A stretch of DNA of 64,000 bases, taken from the NCBI RefSeq assembly GCF_042453785.1, contig NC_091677.1:4683501-4747500 (forward strand). The letters run 5' to 3'. This document shows positions 35,836-48,905 of the stretch, one piece after another. Each line of letters opens with the position of its first letter. Position 1 is the first letter of the stretch. The position numbers and the translations under genes are program-made. The DNA comes from Malus domestica (taxonomy: Eukaryota; Streptophyta; Magnoliopsida; Rosales; Rosaceae). The notes under the pieces are model-generated. The model did not search any database. It saw only the letters and a list, made by a program, of their open reading frames with translations, and was not told where the DNA came from.

Positions 35836-36187
35836 GGATAAGTTGGTGTTTGACCTCTTGAATTATTATTTTAATTGATATTAACCTTTAAATTATTTTT
35901 TTGGTAAATTAACTCTAAGAACTATTTGACATTAGCCAATTAATTCCTCTGACCATCAGATTTTGGTGAAATATCAATCACTGTGCCGTCAAATACTGAC
36001 ACAACTTTACCCTCAAGAGCGAATCACATACAGGTCACAAGTCAGTATTTAGCGACAAAGTGGATGAAATTTATTGAATTTGACGATGAGAGATTAATTG
36101 ACTAATTTCAAATATAACAAAAAAAAATAGTCTAGATAGTTAATTTCAACTTGAGTAATAGTTCATGAAATCAAACGGCAATTTACT
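35836..36187. mobile_element. Foldback MITE, about 350 bp
   Basis: The left half (GGTGTTTGACCTCTTGAATT onward) is repeated as an imperfect reverse complement in the right half (AGTTCATGAAATCAAACGGC). The two arms meet near 36010 (CAAATACTGAC / GTCAGTATTT). Nearly the whole element is one diverged hairpin, with no coding content. Ends are approximate. Confidence 0.7.
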
Positions 36188-37227
36188 CAAATATTGAATA
36201 CCATGTCACTTAATTTTTAGCTTCAATCAATAATCATTAAAGAAAATTAGATAATTATTGAATGGGATCTAAAAATTCTATGTAGCGAAGTATTAAATAC
36301 TCCAGAATATTGTAATGCATCGTCACAAATTAAGTTAGAATTGTCATAAACAACTATATAATTCTTTTGATTATTACCACAAGGCCATTTTTACCATCAT
36401 TCATGTCTTACAACATAGTTAGAATACAATTATTTGCACCACTTTGTTTGGCTGCTGAACAATTAGCGGGAACTCCTGCTAAATAGCCATATTGACTGCT
36501 AAACGGTTTGACAAATATTCACTTCTTTTTTTCTTCTTTTAAAAATTATGCAATATTGAAAATATCATGAGCAGCCACATCAAGCTCCTGCTAATTGTTC
36601 CGCAGCCAATCAAGGTTCTTATTTGCATAATGATCATAAAATTCGAAGTTTCAAGTTCCTGTTTTAGTCAATTTATAACTTTATGCTGAAACCTGTTAGC
36701 AAGATCAGTACTGCAACTTTAAAGCATAAATCGATCAATAAGTTTTTGGGCGTTTTAACTTTAAGCTGTAGTCTCCAAAAGAGTGGTCCAATATATACGT
36801 TGTTTTTTTTAAAGGACCAATTGGTGGCCAAGTCACGACAGTTTACTTTTTCGGAAGTTGAAAACACTCACAGAGACATTTCAACTTCTAATCCATATGC
36901 GTTGATAAAAGTCATAAAATTTTTTTAAGCAGACATGCATACATCCTCAAGCCGCTGGACCACTAGTTTCCCAGGATTGTGCGGAAAAGACGCACGTTTC
37001 AGTGCTTATACTGCTTTGAGTCATCGAGTCGAGTCCCTTGTAAAAATGCATATTTTCTGTTTGAAGTTTACATTGGCACATGCATGGTACTTGCTGATGT
37101 ATATGTTACAGGAGAAAGAAGAAGGTCCATGGACATATTATTGATGGAAATGGAAAAGAAATATAACTCTAGTTTTTTCGAAAATGACATGATCTTTGGC
37201 GCTACTATACCCAAACCTACCTTACAT

Positions 37228-37612
37228 TATAGACTTATTTTTAGCTACACTACGAGGAACTCGATTTTAATCTCATTTTACTCCTTGTAACTCAAAGTTG
37301 TCATTTTACTCCCTAAAACTCAAAATTTGCTCCACTTTGCCACTTAGACCTCGATTTTGATCTCATTTTGCCCCTGAAACTTGAAAGTCGTTTTTATAAA
37401 ACTCAAAATTCGCTTCACATTGCCTTAGATCTGTTAATTTCTTATATTTGTTTGATTTGGATGGGACAGGCTAATCAATTTCTTTTTTATTGTTTTCATA
37501 TCTTCAATTTCTTTTAAACTTAATAATCTCTGATTGTTGAATATGTTAACGCATAATGGAGATTTATAATCAAATTTATTACACACGTGACATAGTCTTA
37601 TTGGATGTTGGA

Positions 37613-37655
<43 letters not shown>

Positions 37656-37795
37656 GAGGCAACCTATAAGTTTCAGGGAGAAGAAAGAGTACAAGTCAAA
37701 GTGGAACAGTTTCAGGGAGTGAAGTGGTGACTTTTGAGTTACAAGGGGCAAAGTGAGCTCAAAATAGAGGTTGTAGCTAGAAATAAACCAACACT
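37228..37795. mobile_element. Inverted-repeat element with (TA)n core
   Basis: Arms of about 95-130 bp at each end are imperfect reverse complements (CTTGTAACTCAAAG at 37285 versus TTTGAGTTACAAG at 37734; TTTTTAGCTAC versus GTAGCTAGAAA). Internal copies of the same phrase (AAACTCAAAATT and CTCATTTTRC) give a reiterated structure. A (TA)n tract of about 18 units lies at 37617-37652. It is non-coding. Confidence 0.65.
37617..37652. repeat. (TA)n microsatellite
   Basis: Perfect TA run inside an inverted-repeat element. Confidence 0.95.
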
Positions 37796-39985
37796 ATACT
37801 ATTAGTAAGAATGGTAGCTTTCAAAGTAAAACTACACTTTGGCCTTTAGACTCGCTTCAGCGACCAATATATATAGAGGTGTGCTATCCACATACATTTT
37901 TTTACTTCTTACATATCCCTTGTTAATTTTTGTTTGTTGATCTTCTTTAATTCATTTGATCCGACGGCCGAAAACTGAAAAGGTGTGAAAGAAGAAAAAA
38001 AGAGTGTGTGGATATCACACCCATATATATAGAGTCCGTCTACCATACCTTAATAAAAAAAAAAAAGATATCGGTACAATTTAATTTAAACGACAAACTG
38101 TAATGCAATAACAATATTCAACTAAAATATAAAATATACGCAATATATAAATATATATATATATATATTGGATAAACTTAAAAACATGTTCATCTCCTCA
38201 GCCTTATGTCATCTATTATGTACTGGATCAAACCTTATCTCAGGATTGTGCTCTCTCGCGCATGAACATGATTATTTTCACAACTGCGATAAAACGTCAT
38301 TTACTTTTCTTAATGCATTTTTATGTGAATCTAATGGTTTAATTTCAAAATTTCCCTTATCGAGTTCTTGATAAATTTATTCAAGACAACATATAAACAA
38401 CGAAATTAATGGGGGCTGTATGTGTCATAAAAAAATGGGGGCAATATGTTATGTAATCTTCTGGCGTTGAAGGTGCTTGTATTCATCCAAATGAAGATCG
38501 TATCTACCTTCTGCACGTTTTGGAAACCCTAGCTAGATGCCTAGATACGTGTAGGTCTGAAAGTACTACATAGAACATATTTAGGGCCGTCTCTAAGATT
38601 TTGGGAGCCATGTGAAAAATTTATAAAAGTGCCCATTCTTAAGATAGTTTTTTTTCTTCAGAAAAAGTAAGACAATGTACTGATGCTAGAAAGCAATATT
38701 TTAAATCAAAACAAACTTAAGAGTCACTGATTGTAAATTTATAAATGTCATTAAATAATAAGTAAAAAGAGTTACAAACATAACCTTCACTTATTAATTA
38801 AAAGCACTTCAATCTTAAACAAGTAAACAAGAAAAAAAAAGCTTCAAAAACTCTAACTTCAAAGTTTCACTTCAACATATAGCATTATTATATCATAGAA
38901 TTGAAAAAAAAACTCATTTTTAGGGTGTTGTTATTAGCACTTCAAATACCTAATTGTACACTCCAAATTTTTATATTTAGCAAGAAAAAAATTTACACTT
39001 ACAAGGAGTCACAATGAAATTTTAAAGTGCTAATAAAAACAATTCTTACATATAAATTTTAGATGGAAATTTTTTTGAGGCCCTGTGTTATCACATCTTT
39101 CGCTTCTCCTCAACGCCCCCTCTAAACACATTATACACAGTTTTGTAAATATGTGTTGGACCACCCCTCTTTTGCTAATATGTACAAACTTAAGCTACTG
39201 CAGTCTGCAGCCATATACTTTGCTGTACGTGTTGGCATTGTGAAGAAAAATAACAAATAAGGTTGTAAAAAAAACAAACAAGTAGAAATGAAAAAAAAGG
39301 AACATTCTTGTGGATTCACTTATTCGGACATGCTTTTCCAATCAGCCATAAATCATAGAAATCTTTGTACACCTTTCTCTATCTGTCAGCTGATGCATTA
39401 ACATGATGGCATTATAATTTTCTACATATGGACCTAATAAATATGTTGAACAAAATTTACAAGTACGAATCAAACGTTTACTCTCGTTGGATTATTGTGT
39501 GCAATTAGGCACATCTTTTAGAAAAGAGACAAATAATTGCTATTCATGCATTAAAGTGTAAACCCTAGCAATGTACAAAGTAGTGTTCTCGGTCGAGGCG
39601 CAGTATACTGGATATTATGCCGACGTATTTCGATTAGAAACTCCCTCATCTAAATTTTCCTTTTCCATTTTTCTTAATGCTTTATTATTTTTTGCAAAAC
39701 GATAGCGTTAATGGGTTAAATAATGTTAGAGGATGAGGCAAATCGGTGGAAATCGAACCTATGCATGTTTATGCGTTTATTTCTGATTAGGTGCATGCAC
39801 ACAGCGCACGTTTTTGGTTAATTAAAATCGTGGTCTATATAGTAAAAGTGAGGACGCATTTAATAACCATTTTGTTTTATGTTTTCAATTTTTAATTTTT
39901 CTTTTTAGATATGAGAAAGGCATATATATGGGGAAAATGATGATGAAGAAGCGTGATGGAGAGAAGGAAAGAAAAAAGGAAGAAA

Positions 39986-40195
39986 AGATGAAAACAAAAT
40001 CTTAAATATGCAAACAATTTAAAATAGTTTTTTATGTTTTTAGTTTTCATTTTGTGTGGTTTTCCTTGTATATTTCTTCTATATCTCTAAAGATGAAAAC
40101 AAAATCTTGAATATGCAAACAATTTAAAATAGTTTTTTATGTTTTTAGTTTTCATTTTGTGTGGCTTTCCTTGTATATTTCTTCTATATCTCTCC
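39986..40195. repeat. 105-bp tandem direct duplication
   Basis: 39986-40090 and 40091-40195 are near-identical; I noted AAATCTTAAAT versus AAATCTTGAAT and GTGGTTTTCC versus GTGGCTTTCC. Confidence 0.95.
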
Positions 40196-40891
40196 CACCA
40201 TCTTTTACCCACTCTTGTTTGTCCCTCACGTGTTTATTTTTCTCTTTATCACTAACACTAAAAATGAAAACAAAAAACTAAATAACTATCAAACAGACCT
40301 TAAATATTTAAGTAAATATTGATGTGGTCCTGGAAACCTAATACTGATTTTTTATGGTTTAATAGTGCTGTCTTTATTTGATACGATTTTGAGGTTACAA
40401 CATGAAGAAAAGATACAAACCACACTAACTACAAATGGTAGCATTATCTTGACTAACCACTACTGGGATTAAACTAATCAGTGACTCAAACCTAAACCTA
40501 ATGAATTAATCCATACAAAAGAAGTCGCATCGATGATAATCTCCATACAATATAAGCAAATTAATTAAGCGTTGTCACAAGGGCACGTGCTTTCTTCAAC
40601 ATGGAGTACGGATATAGTATGAGTCCTTAAAAGCTCGGATTTGACCCCTTAAACGAGCTAGGTGTGCGGAATATTATTAGCAATTAATTAATTAATTAAG
40701 AGTTGTAAAACGTCGAAGCTTAAAAAATTCAGAATAATATAAAACTAAAACGCCATGCAAAATTTCCTGGCTGCTTCATTGAATATGCCAAAGGTTCGAA
40801 ATTAGTAGGAAAGTTGGCAGCCCTAATTGAATTGAAGATGATTCGATTCGTCAATGGAAACAATAGCTGTCTCTCCTGTCTCCAAATGGGA

Positions 40892-41110
40892 AAAATAGTT
40901 ATTATGCAATTGGACTCCAATAGTAGACTATTTAAATTCGTCGATTTCGATTTAGTATGATTGATTCGATAGTTATTATTCAATTGGACTCCAATAGTAG
41001 ACTATTTAAATTCGTTGATTTCGACGATTGATTCGATAGTTATTATTCAATTGGACTCCAATAGTAGACTATTTAAATTCGTCGATTTCGATTTAGTACG
41101 ATGGATTCGA
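40892..41110. repeat. Three-copy tandem repeat, about 70 bp
   Basis: The phrase ATTGGACTCCAATAGTAGAC starts at 40909, 40983 and about 41050, giving periods of 74 and 67 bp. The middle copy lacks a few bases of the GATTTAGTA segment. Confidence 0.93.
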
Positions 41111-43129
41111 TTTTTCGACTTCAAATCAGTTAGATTCGATTCTTTTACTCCGGTTCAAATCGATTAAAAGTTAACAATGCTAATTATTTAATTAAGCGGA
41201 TTAACACACGTGCCAAATATTAGAGAAAAAAATATGTATGAGACACTAAAATGGGGACAGCCTAAGAGATCTGTACTTTTGGACACTTTCTTTTCCTTTT
41301 AAAAAGTTGAAGTGGTAGTGGAATAACAATGAGCATAATTCCGTTTTTACTAGATAATGGCAGAAAACTTATTCAATTGATGACTTCAATTGGAATTTTA
41401 CAATCTTTAAGGGTTTAAATTTAGGAGTATCCAACACAAAATTTTAATAGATTCATATATATATATATATGTGTGTGTGTGTATTCAATTACAATTTGAT
41501 TTAAAAAAAAAATTAAAGGTAATAATTTGAATGAAATTGAAGTGGTTTCATAGTGTATACCCAACCTTTCCAATTGAGATTTGAAAAATACACCCAAAAT
41601 TCAAATAAAATATGTGAAAGTCCATTAAAATTCCATCAAACTTCTTGCATTTTTTTTAAATTCTTCAAAACCCCATTTAAATACGCCTAATTAAAACTTT
41701 CTTGGCAAAAAGTGAGAACTCTTCGAAGTCATCGATTACTCCAACCTTTTTAAACCAAAAGCACATCTTACCTAATTAAGTATCGAAATATTAACGCTTA
41801 AGTCATCACTAACTTTTAGTTTTTGCTTCTTCCTAATGCCAGAGATCTACCTTTTTTGGGATTATAATGCACTTCTCCGTAGCCCTTTTGCTGCTTCAAA
41901 CCTTTTGGAATCTGTGGACCAAAAAGTGTTAACTTTTAACCTCTTAACCTTTTAGCCTTTGAAGACGTTACTTGCTCAACTAAACATGCATGTTGGGTGC
42001 CAGCAAAAATGCCAAGCTCTCTATTTTGTTCATGGAAAGCGCGTAATGGAAGCATTTCAGCATTTTCCCATGCAGAAACCTTCTAGTTTCATAGAGAAAA
42101 TACTTACTATTCTTGTATATAAATTAAAAGAAAAATAAAAGAAGAAAGGTTTATAATTTACTTCAACCACACAGCAGACAGCGCACATATATGAATGAAT
42201 TTTAATTTAACATTTTTTCTTATTGACATGAAACGATAGAAAAATTCATTAATTAAGAACAACACAATACAAGATGGTGGCAAATGAGTATATTTATTCA
42301 GTGATTAATTTTTTTATTTGAAGAGTAGTCCACACAACTTGTAAACAAGGTGCCGTTAAAACCTTTACACAGCCAGTACAGAATCCAACAGCTACATAGC
42401 TTTAAGTTTTAGACGTGGGAGATAAACTAGCTAGTTTTGCTTGCATGGGGAATGTTAGCTTTTCAGCTTTAGATTATTAAATCTATTTATACATGAATTT
42501 CAGGGTGCACCTGGCTATCTAGCTAGCTACTTAATCATTTCGTCTAACTTGTGGAATCTTCATATGATAAAAGTGGTGATTGTGATAGTGATCAAACTTA
42601 TAATTGAAATTGAGGAAAGGGTGTGGAGGGTGCAGGGCCACATGAAAAAATTGAAAGCATCACATGAGGATTTAGGCCTTGTTCATGCTTTTGAGAGCTA
42701 AAAGTGTTTCCTAAAGAGGAAAAATATTTCTATTTAAAGAATAGTTCGGCAAATTTTTAAAAAATACTTTGAGTAAGAAGTAGAAGCATTTGAAGTGATT
42801 TTTTGAAAAACACCTAAGAGGTGCTTTCTCTTATAAGTGTTGCCAAAGGAAAACACGGAGAGCACGTACTTGACCTATTTAATAAAAAATGTTATATGCC
42901 TAAGCTACCCTTATTTTTTTTAATTCAAAAGTCCAAAATGTCTCTCGCTTTCACAACAAAACCTCAGAACCGCCTTAGACTCTCTTACTCTCCCCGGGGG
43001 GGCGTCTGACCGCTCATAGATCTCGCACCGACCTCGCATGCATAAGTCGTGTGTAGAGGGATGGCGCATGGCATCTGTGAGCTCCTATGACGTCAAATTT
43101 TATTCACAGAGATAGGTTTCAAGCCAAGG

Positions 43130-43388
43130 GGCTATACTATTATATTGTGATAATCAAGCAGCATAGAGATAACCAATAATTCGATACAACATGATCGGAA
43201 TAAACACATTGAGGTGGATTGACATTTCATCAAGGAGAATTTGGATGTTAAGTTAGCAGATATTCTGTTTGTGAAGACAGAAGTGAAGATAGCATATGTT
43301 CTAACACATGCAGTCTTTACTAGAGTCTTACATGACTTGCTTAACAAGTTTGGCTAAGGAGTTATTTGCGCACCAACTTAAAGGAGAG
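43130..43388 (+). pseudogene. Ty1/Copia RNase H C-terminal relic
   Basis: The plus strand encodes a degenerate Copia polyprotein end: QHDRNKHIEVD, then HFIKENLDVKLADI and LTHAVFTRVLHD, matching the usual Copia RNase H tail. The start is broken by stops (CDNQAA then TAG or TAA). A polypurine-like AAAGGAGAG follows at 43380-43388, directly before a TGTTGACGTG that would start the 3' LTR. No upstream pol is present. Confidence 0.75.
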
Positions 43389-43530
43389 TGTTGACGTGAG
43401 TCAACTGAATGTTTTCAGTATGTAATTTACTAGGATTCCTTAATTGTCTTTTGTACTACAAGTTATGTGTAGCCTTGTACGTATATATAATTATATATAC
43501 ATATTGCCTCCGAGAGAAGAATACAACAAT
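43389..43530 (+). mobile_element. Partial Copia 3' LTR
   Basis: It starts TGTTGACGTGAG just after the polypurine tract, and contains a TATATATAAT-rich stretch and GCCTCCGAGAGAAGAATAC typical of Copia LTR leaders. I could not locate the right border with certainty. Confidence 0.45.
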
Positions 43531-44963
43531 AAATTAAACCCTAAAATTTATCCCTTTGTATAAGTAAATTAGAAGCTTTGTGAAAGTCAACAAAATTATG
43601 AGCTTTGTAAAAGTCAACAAAAGGGGATAATTTCCCAATAATTTAATTAATTGTGCACAAAATAAACAATTATATGTGCACAGAATCACAAGGAGGGATT
43701 TTAAAAACAGGTAGTAGGGTAGGTTCCTATTCACATTCTTATTAGAAATTTCATGGAGGCTAGGACCCAAAATTGTGTGTCCATTAAACAAGGTGTGTGT
43801 GAATAATATATGATAGTTCCATGTTAGAGGGTTTTGTTCAATGTGGCTAATGAAGTCAATGCTCCATGCATATCTTATCCCCCAATTGTACGAGAGAGTG
43901 AGAACCTTCATCATATATATCGATCTCACAGAAACTTGGGGTGCAAGAAAACCACACAAAACAACTCAATTATTTGAAATCTTTTCTCTAATTTTTCGTT
44001 TTTCTGTGAAGCAAAACAAGCCAACGCTATGCTTCTTCATCAAGTGTGTATTTTTGCTAATTTTTTTAAGGGAAGAACGAGGGTTGAATTATTACAAGAG
44101 ATACACATGATCGTTGCATAATGCAGGGACTTGGAATATAATTAGAATTATAAACCAAAAATAATAGCGTCACGTGTACTAAGAAGAGTGATATATTTGG
44201 CGATAGGTAATATGTCAAGCACCAAACATCCAATCAGTTTGCCAGGTCTTTGGGATCGAAAGTCGCCCACATCACATGCCATGCCTGATGTGTCAGGTTT
44301 GAATGTATATACTTAAAAGTATAAAAAAAACAACTGATGCAGTTTTGACAATTTCAAGTGATTAAAACTGGAAAATTCAAAGAAAAAGACCTCCTCATCC
44401 GTCTGCGTTTTATGAACTCCACATAATCTCCGAGAAAGATGCTTAGGGTTTCTTGGACCCTGTGCCCTCTAGTTAGAAGGAGCTTCTTACATATCATTAG
44501 AGTCGAGAGATATATTTTCATGTTCTTATAGCACTTATCATGTAATTTTATATTTTTAAAACGTTCAATCGTGTGATGTGACTAATGTAAATTACGATTG
44601 CATCCAAATCCTTTTTCTAGTCAAACAAACCATTGGAGCCCCAGCCCCATCTTGGTTTTTTCCTTGTGCATGGCCCCCCCCATATGTTGTTAGATGTATG
44701 TCCTTGTTTTCATCATACGAATTCAGAAGTGCCATAACGACTTTTGTGGACCATGCAGCGGCATCGTGATTTCATGTCAGTCCCCTTAAAATCGAGTACA
44801 AACTTACAGTACACATATGGGCACTCGACAAATAATGGTCGAAGAGTCAACAACTCTAGCTAAAATGTTGAGGAAGAGAGAACATTATTGCATCACAAAG
44901 TCGTGAGTGTTTGCACAAGTTGTGGTTCTCAGTGGCTTTGTCCAACTTTAGATAGAGATATTA

Positions 44964-45181
44964 AGGGCTGGTTTGGTATTGTTGTGCTTTGAAAAAAAAC
45001 AATTTTTGTTATGTTGTGAAAATAAACAGTTGTGAAATAAAGCAACAAGGTGTTCGGTAAAAAAAGCTAGGCAAGCAAAAAAAGCTGGTTTTTCAAAACT
45101 AGGTTTTGCAACTTTGTATTTTTTTGTTTTTTTTTTATATCCATTTTTTTTAGAAGCACCTCAATGCCAAACCAAGGCTAA
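44964..45181. mobile_element. hAT-like MITE, about 215 bp
   Basis: Terminal inverted repeats AGGGCTGGTTTGGTATTG (44964-44981) and CAATGCCAAACCAAGGCT (45162-45179) enclose T-rich filler. The TTGGTTTGGYATTG end is common on plant MITEs. The target duplication is unclear. Confidence 0.7.
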
Positions 45182-46444
45182 AGAAAACATTGGCATAGTA
45201 CAAGTTCGATGAAAATATGCAGGAGACAGCGACAATCGTACACCCCTCTGTTGCACATTGCATGCGAAATCATCATCCAAAGCATGTATGGGAAAAATCA
45301 ATGTCACTCACGAGTAGAGAGACTTCATCCCATGTAATATCTCCAGGCATCCCTTGCGTGGAGATTGTATATATCTTGGTAGTTGGTACATATTATTAGT
45401 TTTTCTATGGTATTATATTAAAATGGCCGGCATGTAAAGTCTTGGAGAAAAACTTGCACATATCTTGGGTTTTATGCAACATCTAAATATGTTTTTGCCC
45501 CCACGTGACATTTTCGTTCATCACGTGTGTAGAGAGATAGGTTTCTTTGCATTAGACCTTACCAAGGAAGAAGCAAATTTCGTTTAATCTTTCTCTATGT
45601 CTGAGTGTCATTGTGTAACTTTTCAGGTGGAATGCAAAACTCCACTATGAACATTTTCCAAATGTTAGGAAGGAGAAATATAACTAGAATAAGAGTTGAT
45701 TCTCAATATTATCAACTTTTTTCTTTCAATAAATTGATTTATTTATCGAAATTTTGCAAATTATTATGTATAATATTGTGCATGCTTAAGAAAATTCAGA
45801 TCTAATTGACCCAAAAAAAAAATGGCAGTGCGATAACGCAATCATGTCATTTAATAATGCAAAAAGATTTAATTCAACATGTTCTAGCCCATTATGAGGC
45901 TATGCCCAACCCCCTCCCCTTAGTGTAGGTATAATACTGTTTGTTCAGAAAACAGTGAGACCACATCCAAATTAATCACGTACCATAAGGAAGTTCTCGT
46001 AAAAAGTATACAAACATTAAAAAGAGAACTACCACTAGGCTAAAAGCTAGTTCGATGGAATAAATATGGTGAGCAAAATAACAACTCTTAGATGTTCCTT
46101 GCATCTATATGCAACTAATCCTCTTCAGCAACATCATAAAAATGTTCCAGAAAAATAAAATGAAAACCACCATGTGAATTGAATGTCGATATCTGATATC
46201 TGAAATGAAAACAATTTTCCAAAATGGATCTACCAGAAAGTAAATTTGCAGTATTTGTTCCAATAAACACTTCAATCACAGTTTCTTTACGAGGTCAATT
46301 TTCCAACAAGCTGTGGCTGTTCTGGCAAATCACCAGCTCCATTTGTTTGGCAAAGGTTTGGAAGAATACTCCCTTCGAGAATGAGAGAGGAGTTCCACAC
46401 AAATGATCACCATAGCAAAAATACAAGTAATGTGTTTTTCATAC

Positions 46445-48905
46445 CTAGCGCTTCACCGTAGAACTACAGGTTATGTTGGCGGTTTCTATGGCATACACCT
46501 TTCTAAGAACCTTGAGGTAGAATGGCCAAGATGCACTACTTTCATTAATAGGTCCTTGGCCAAATGGCTGTTGCTCTACAAATTCCTGTATATTTTCAGC
46601 TGCAGCCAACCGTTCCAGATAGACCCGAATATCACCTCCAGGACCTGCCATACATTACGGTCATTTTTATTTATCATTTGCCTCTACCCCGTTGAAGAAT
46701 TGACATTTAATACCATCCAAACAACCAAAACAATGCAACCCAAGTGCAAAGTAAATATTTCAGTCATCAAGGAATGGAACCAGGTTAGATGCATTATTTA
46801 ACAAAGGGGTGTCCTGCTAATTTCAGTTCCTCTTTTCTCCGTAATGTTGCCATTGACTTTCTAACCGACAAGTTATGAAAAGTCTTAGTAAGCAAAAAAT
46901 GTGAAGTAATGTATAACTCCATCTCCTATATATTGGAGGTAGCTGGCAAGTCAATTTGTATTAAACTTATAACTATAACCTTCTCTTTTTTAGTACAATT
47001 TTTGGAGAACTTGTTTTTGCGCAGATAACCACAATCAAATGAACCAGACGATTCACACTAAAGAACAATTAACTGGGAAAATTCCATAAGTGTATCCCCA
47101 CTCAACGTTTCTCAAAATTTTATCATGTGCAAACTTAAAAAAAGAAATATATATATCATTGAGGTTAAGCGACAGAAGCAGAATCTGCATTTTACGGTAC
47201 ATGTACATTTTCTGGAAATAAAGCAGTAAGGTACTAAGGAATATATTTTATTACCTAATGAAGTGTCGCTCCCTCGCTGGAACGTGAATGGATAAGGAAA
47301 CACTGAAGTATGTGCCTATGAGACGAGAGTTAAATACAATCCAAAATTTAGAACTACTTAACTAAGTATCTCAAAAGAATGAGAACAGATAAATGAAAAT
47401 GGAGCTTACAGGATTAAGCAAGGCTTTGTAGGGAGAATCATCCAACAACACTGTGTTTGATTCGTTATATGCGCCTTTCTCCCATGGAAGACTAGGGTCT
47501 TGTTTTTCCCATATTCTCCTCAGCTCCTTAAACACCAAGGTCTTATGCTTATTTTCTAGAGTCCTGAACCCTGTTGCAGTACAGTGGGATAGATCCTGCA
47601 ACGCCATCATACAATCCATCAAGATGTCCAGAACTCGGATGCAAGGAAATCAATGTTCGAGCTATTTTATGGTTTCAGGAGCACCAATTGGTAGGAAAAG
47701 GAATCTATCTAGTGATAATTAGCGAAAATAGACTTCTTACTCGTTTAGACATAAAAATAAATAATCAATATACTTAGTAAATATATGTAGACAAATTTGC
47801 ATGCCATACGAATCATGAAGATTCCTTGATTTTTATTCATTGCAAGATCATCCCATAGAGTACTTGAGGATAAGAGCAAGCAAGAAAGGTTGAACTGAGA
47901 ACGTTATTGCAATTTCTACACACAAAATGCTAAATGATGCACAAAATGAACATGGATATAAGGCCTTACCCAACAAAACAGCAACTTGTGCTTCATATCA
48001 CCCATCAGATAATCAATCACTTTTTCCACAATTCTCCTTCAACAAATTAATAGGTATTGTTGTCACTAATTATTCCTAAAACCAATGGATAACAACCGAG
48101 ATACTGCTAAAGTAAAGAGAGACAGAAACAAAAAAAAAAGTAGTTCTTAAATTTAAAATAAAAAATAATTCAACATAAGCGAAATAAAAGAAAGAAATGA
48201 TAGCAAACTATAGGTTACTTGGATCTTGAAGACCACACACCCACTTCGAAATGCTCAAAGCAGAACTTAAGAAAATCAAGATAGAAGGGCCTCTTGAAAA
48301 CTGAACAAAAAAAGTAATGACGCAATTAAAGATGAAGAACAAACAAAGCATTTAGAGTTTATAAGTGAAGCAATAGTACAAAAAAGTTTCTCACTTGCTC
48401 GCCCTTGAATTCTTATGTCAGATGGAAGTCCCTTTGGAGGAGGAGATACTATATCTGCAAGTAGTCCATTTATATCAAGAATAAGAAGCTTTTTCTCTGT
48501 ATCGCAAACAGGTGTTCTTACAATTGAGATATTTGAAATCCCAGATCTGTTGTCCTCTTCATTCATGGTTTTAACACGTCCTGATGAAATAACTACGACG
48601 TCATCACTTCTTTCATCAGATAGACTTAAAGTTGACAATCCATGCATATGATTAGCATCACTCTGACCATATGCCTGAGGCAGGTTCTCAGTTAGACCTG
48701 TGTATTGCAGTAAATTTGGCTTCTTCATCCTATGTCTCCTTCTTGTTTTCTTTTTCAACACTTGATTCGACTGCGCATGATTTTTTGTTGTTTCCGTACC
48801 TGTCTCCATAATTCTAATAATGGAAGGCCGAGGTCCTGCATTCACTAAGAGAATAACTTGGACTTCACACTTGGGCATTGTGAAGGAACTAGTACTCTTG
48901 ATCAT
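46445..48905 (-). CDS. FCP1-like HAD-superfamily phosphatase-like protein
   Basis: Six exons on the minus strand join in frame through GT-AG introns: 48905-48395, 48300-48219, 48036-47970, 47595-47410, 47315-47255 and 46644-46445. They give about 368 residues. The C-terminal half is an NLI-interacting factor/FCP1 phosphatase fold. It has LLILDINGLLADIV at 141-153, RPFYLDFLKFCFEHFEVGVWSSR in exon 2, LSHCTATGF and HKTLVFKELRRIW in exon 4, and VLLDDSPYK near 270. The nucleophile Asp (D144) is present, but the second catalytic Asp of the DxDx(T/V) motif is Asn (N146). As far as I recall, plants have a subfamily with this DxNGLL form. The N-terminal 130 residues are low-complexity with a basic KKKTRRRHRMKK (51-62), possibly a nuclear signal. 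The start could be MPKCEVQ ten codons in. Function is unproven. Confidence 0.85.

Larger units (their letters stand above)
34950..46444. other. About 11.5 kb without a supported gene
   Basis: This AT-rich stretch holds inverted-repeat elements (35.8, 37.2 and 45.0 kb), local tandem duplications (40.0 and 40.9 kb), microsatellites and a Copia RNase H relic (43.1 kb), each listed separately. All open frames are short and lack protein-like composition. Confidence 0.55.

Noticed and set aside
43534-43959. 141-residue minus-strand frame
   Set aside because: AT-rich, Leu/Ile/Tyr/Asn-rich and overlaps LTR-like DNA; no motif.
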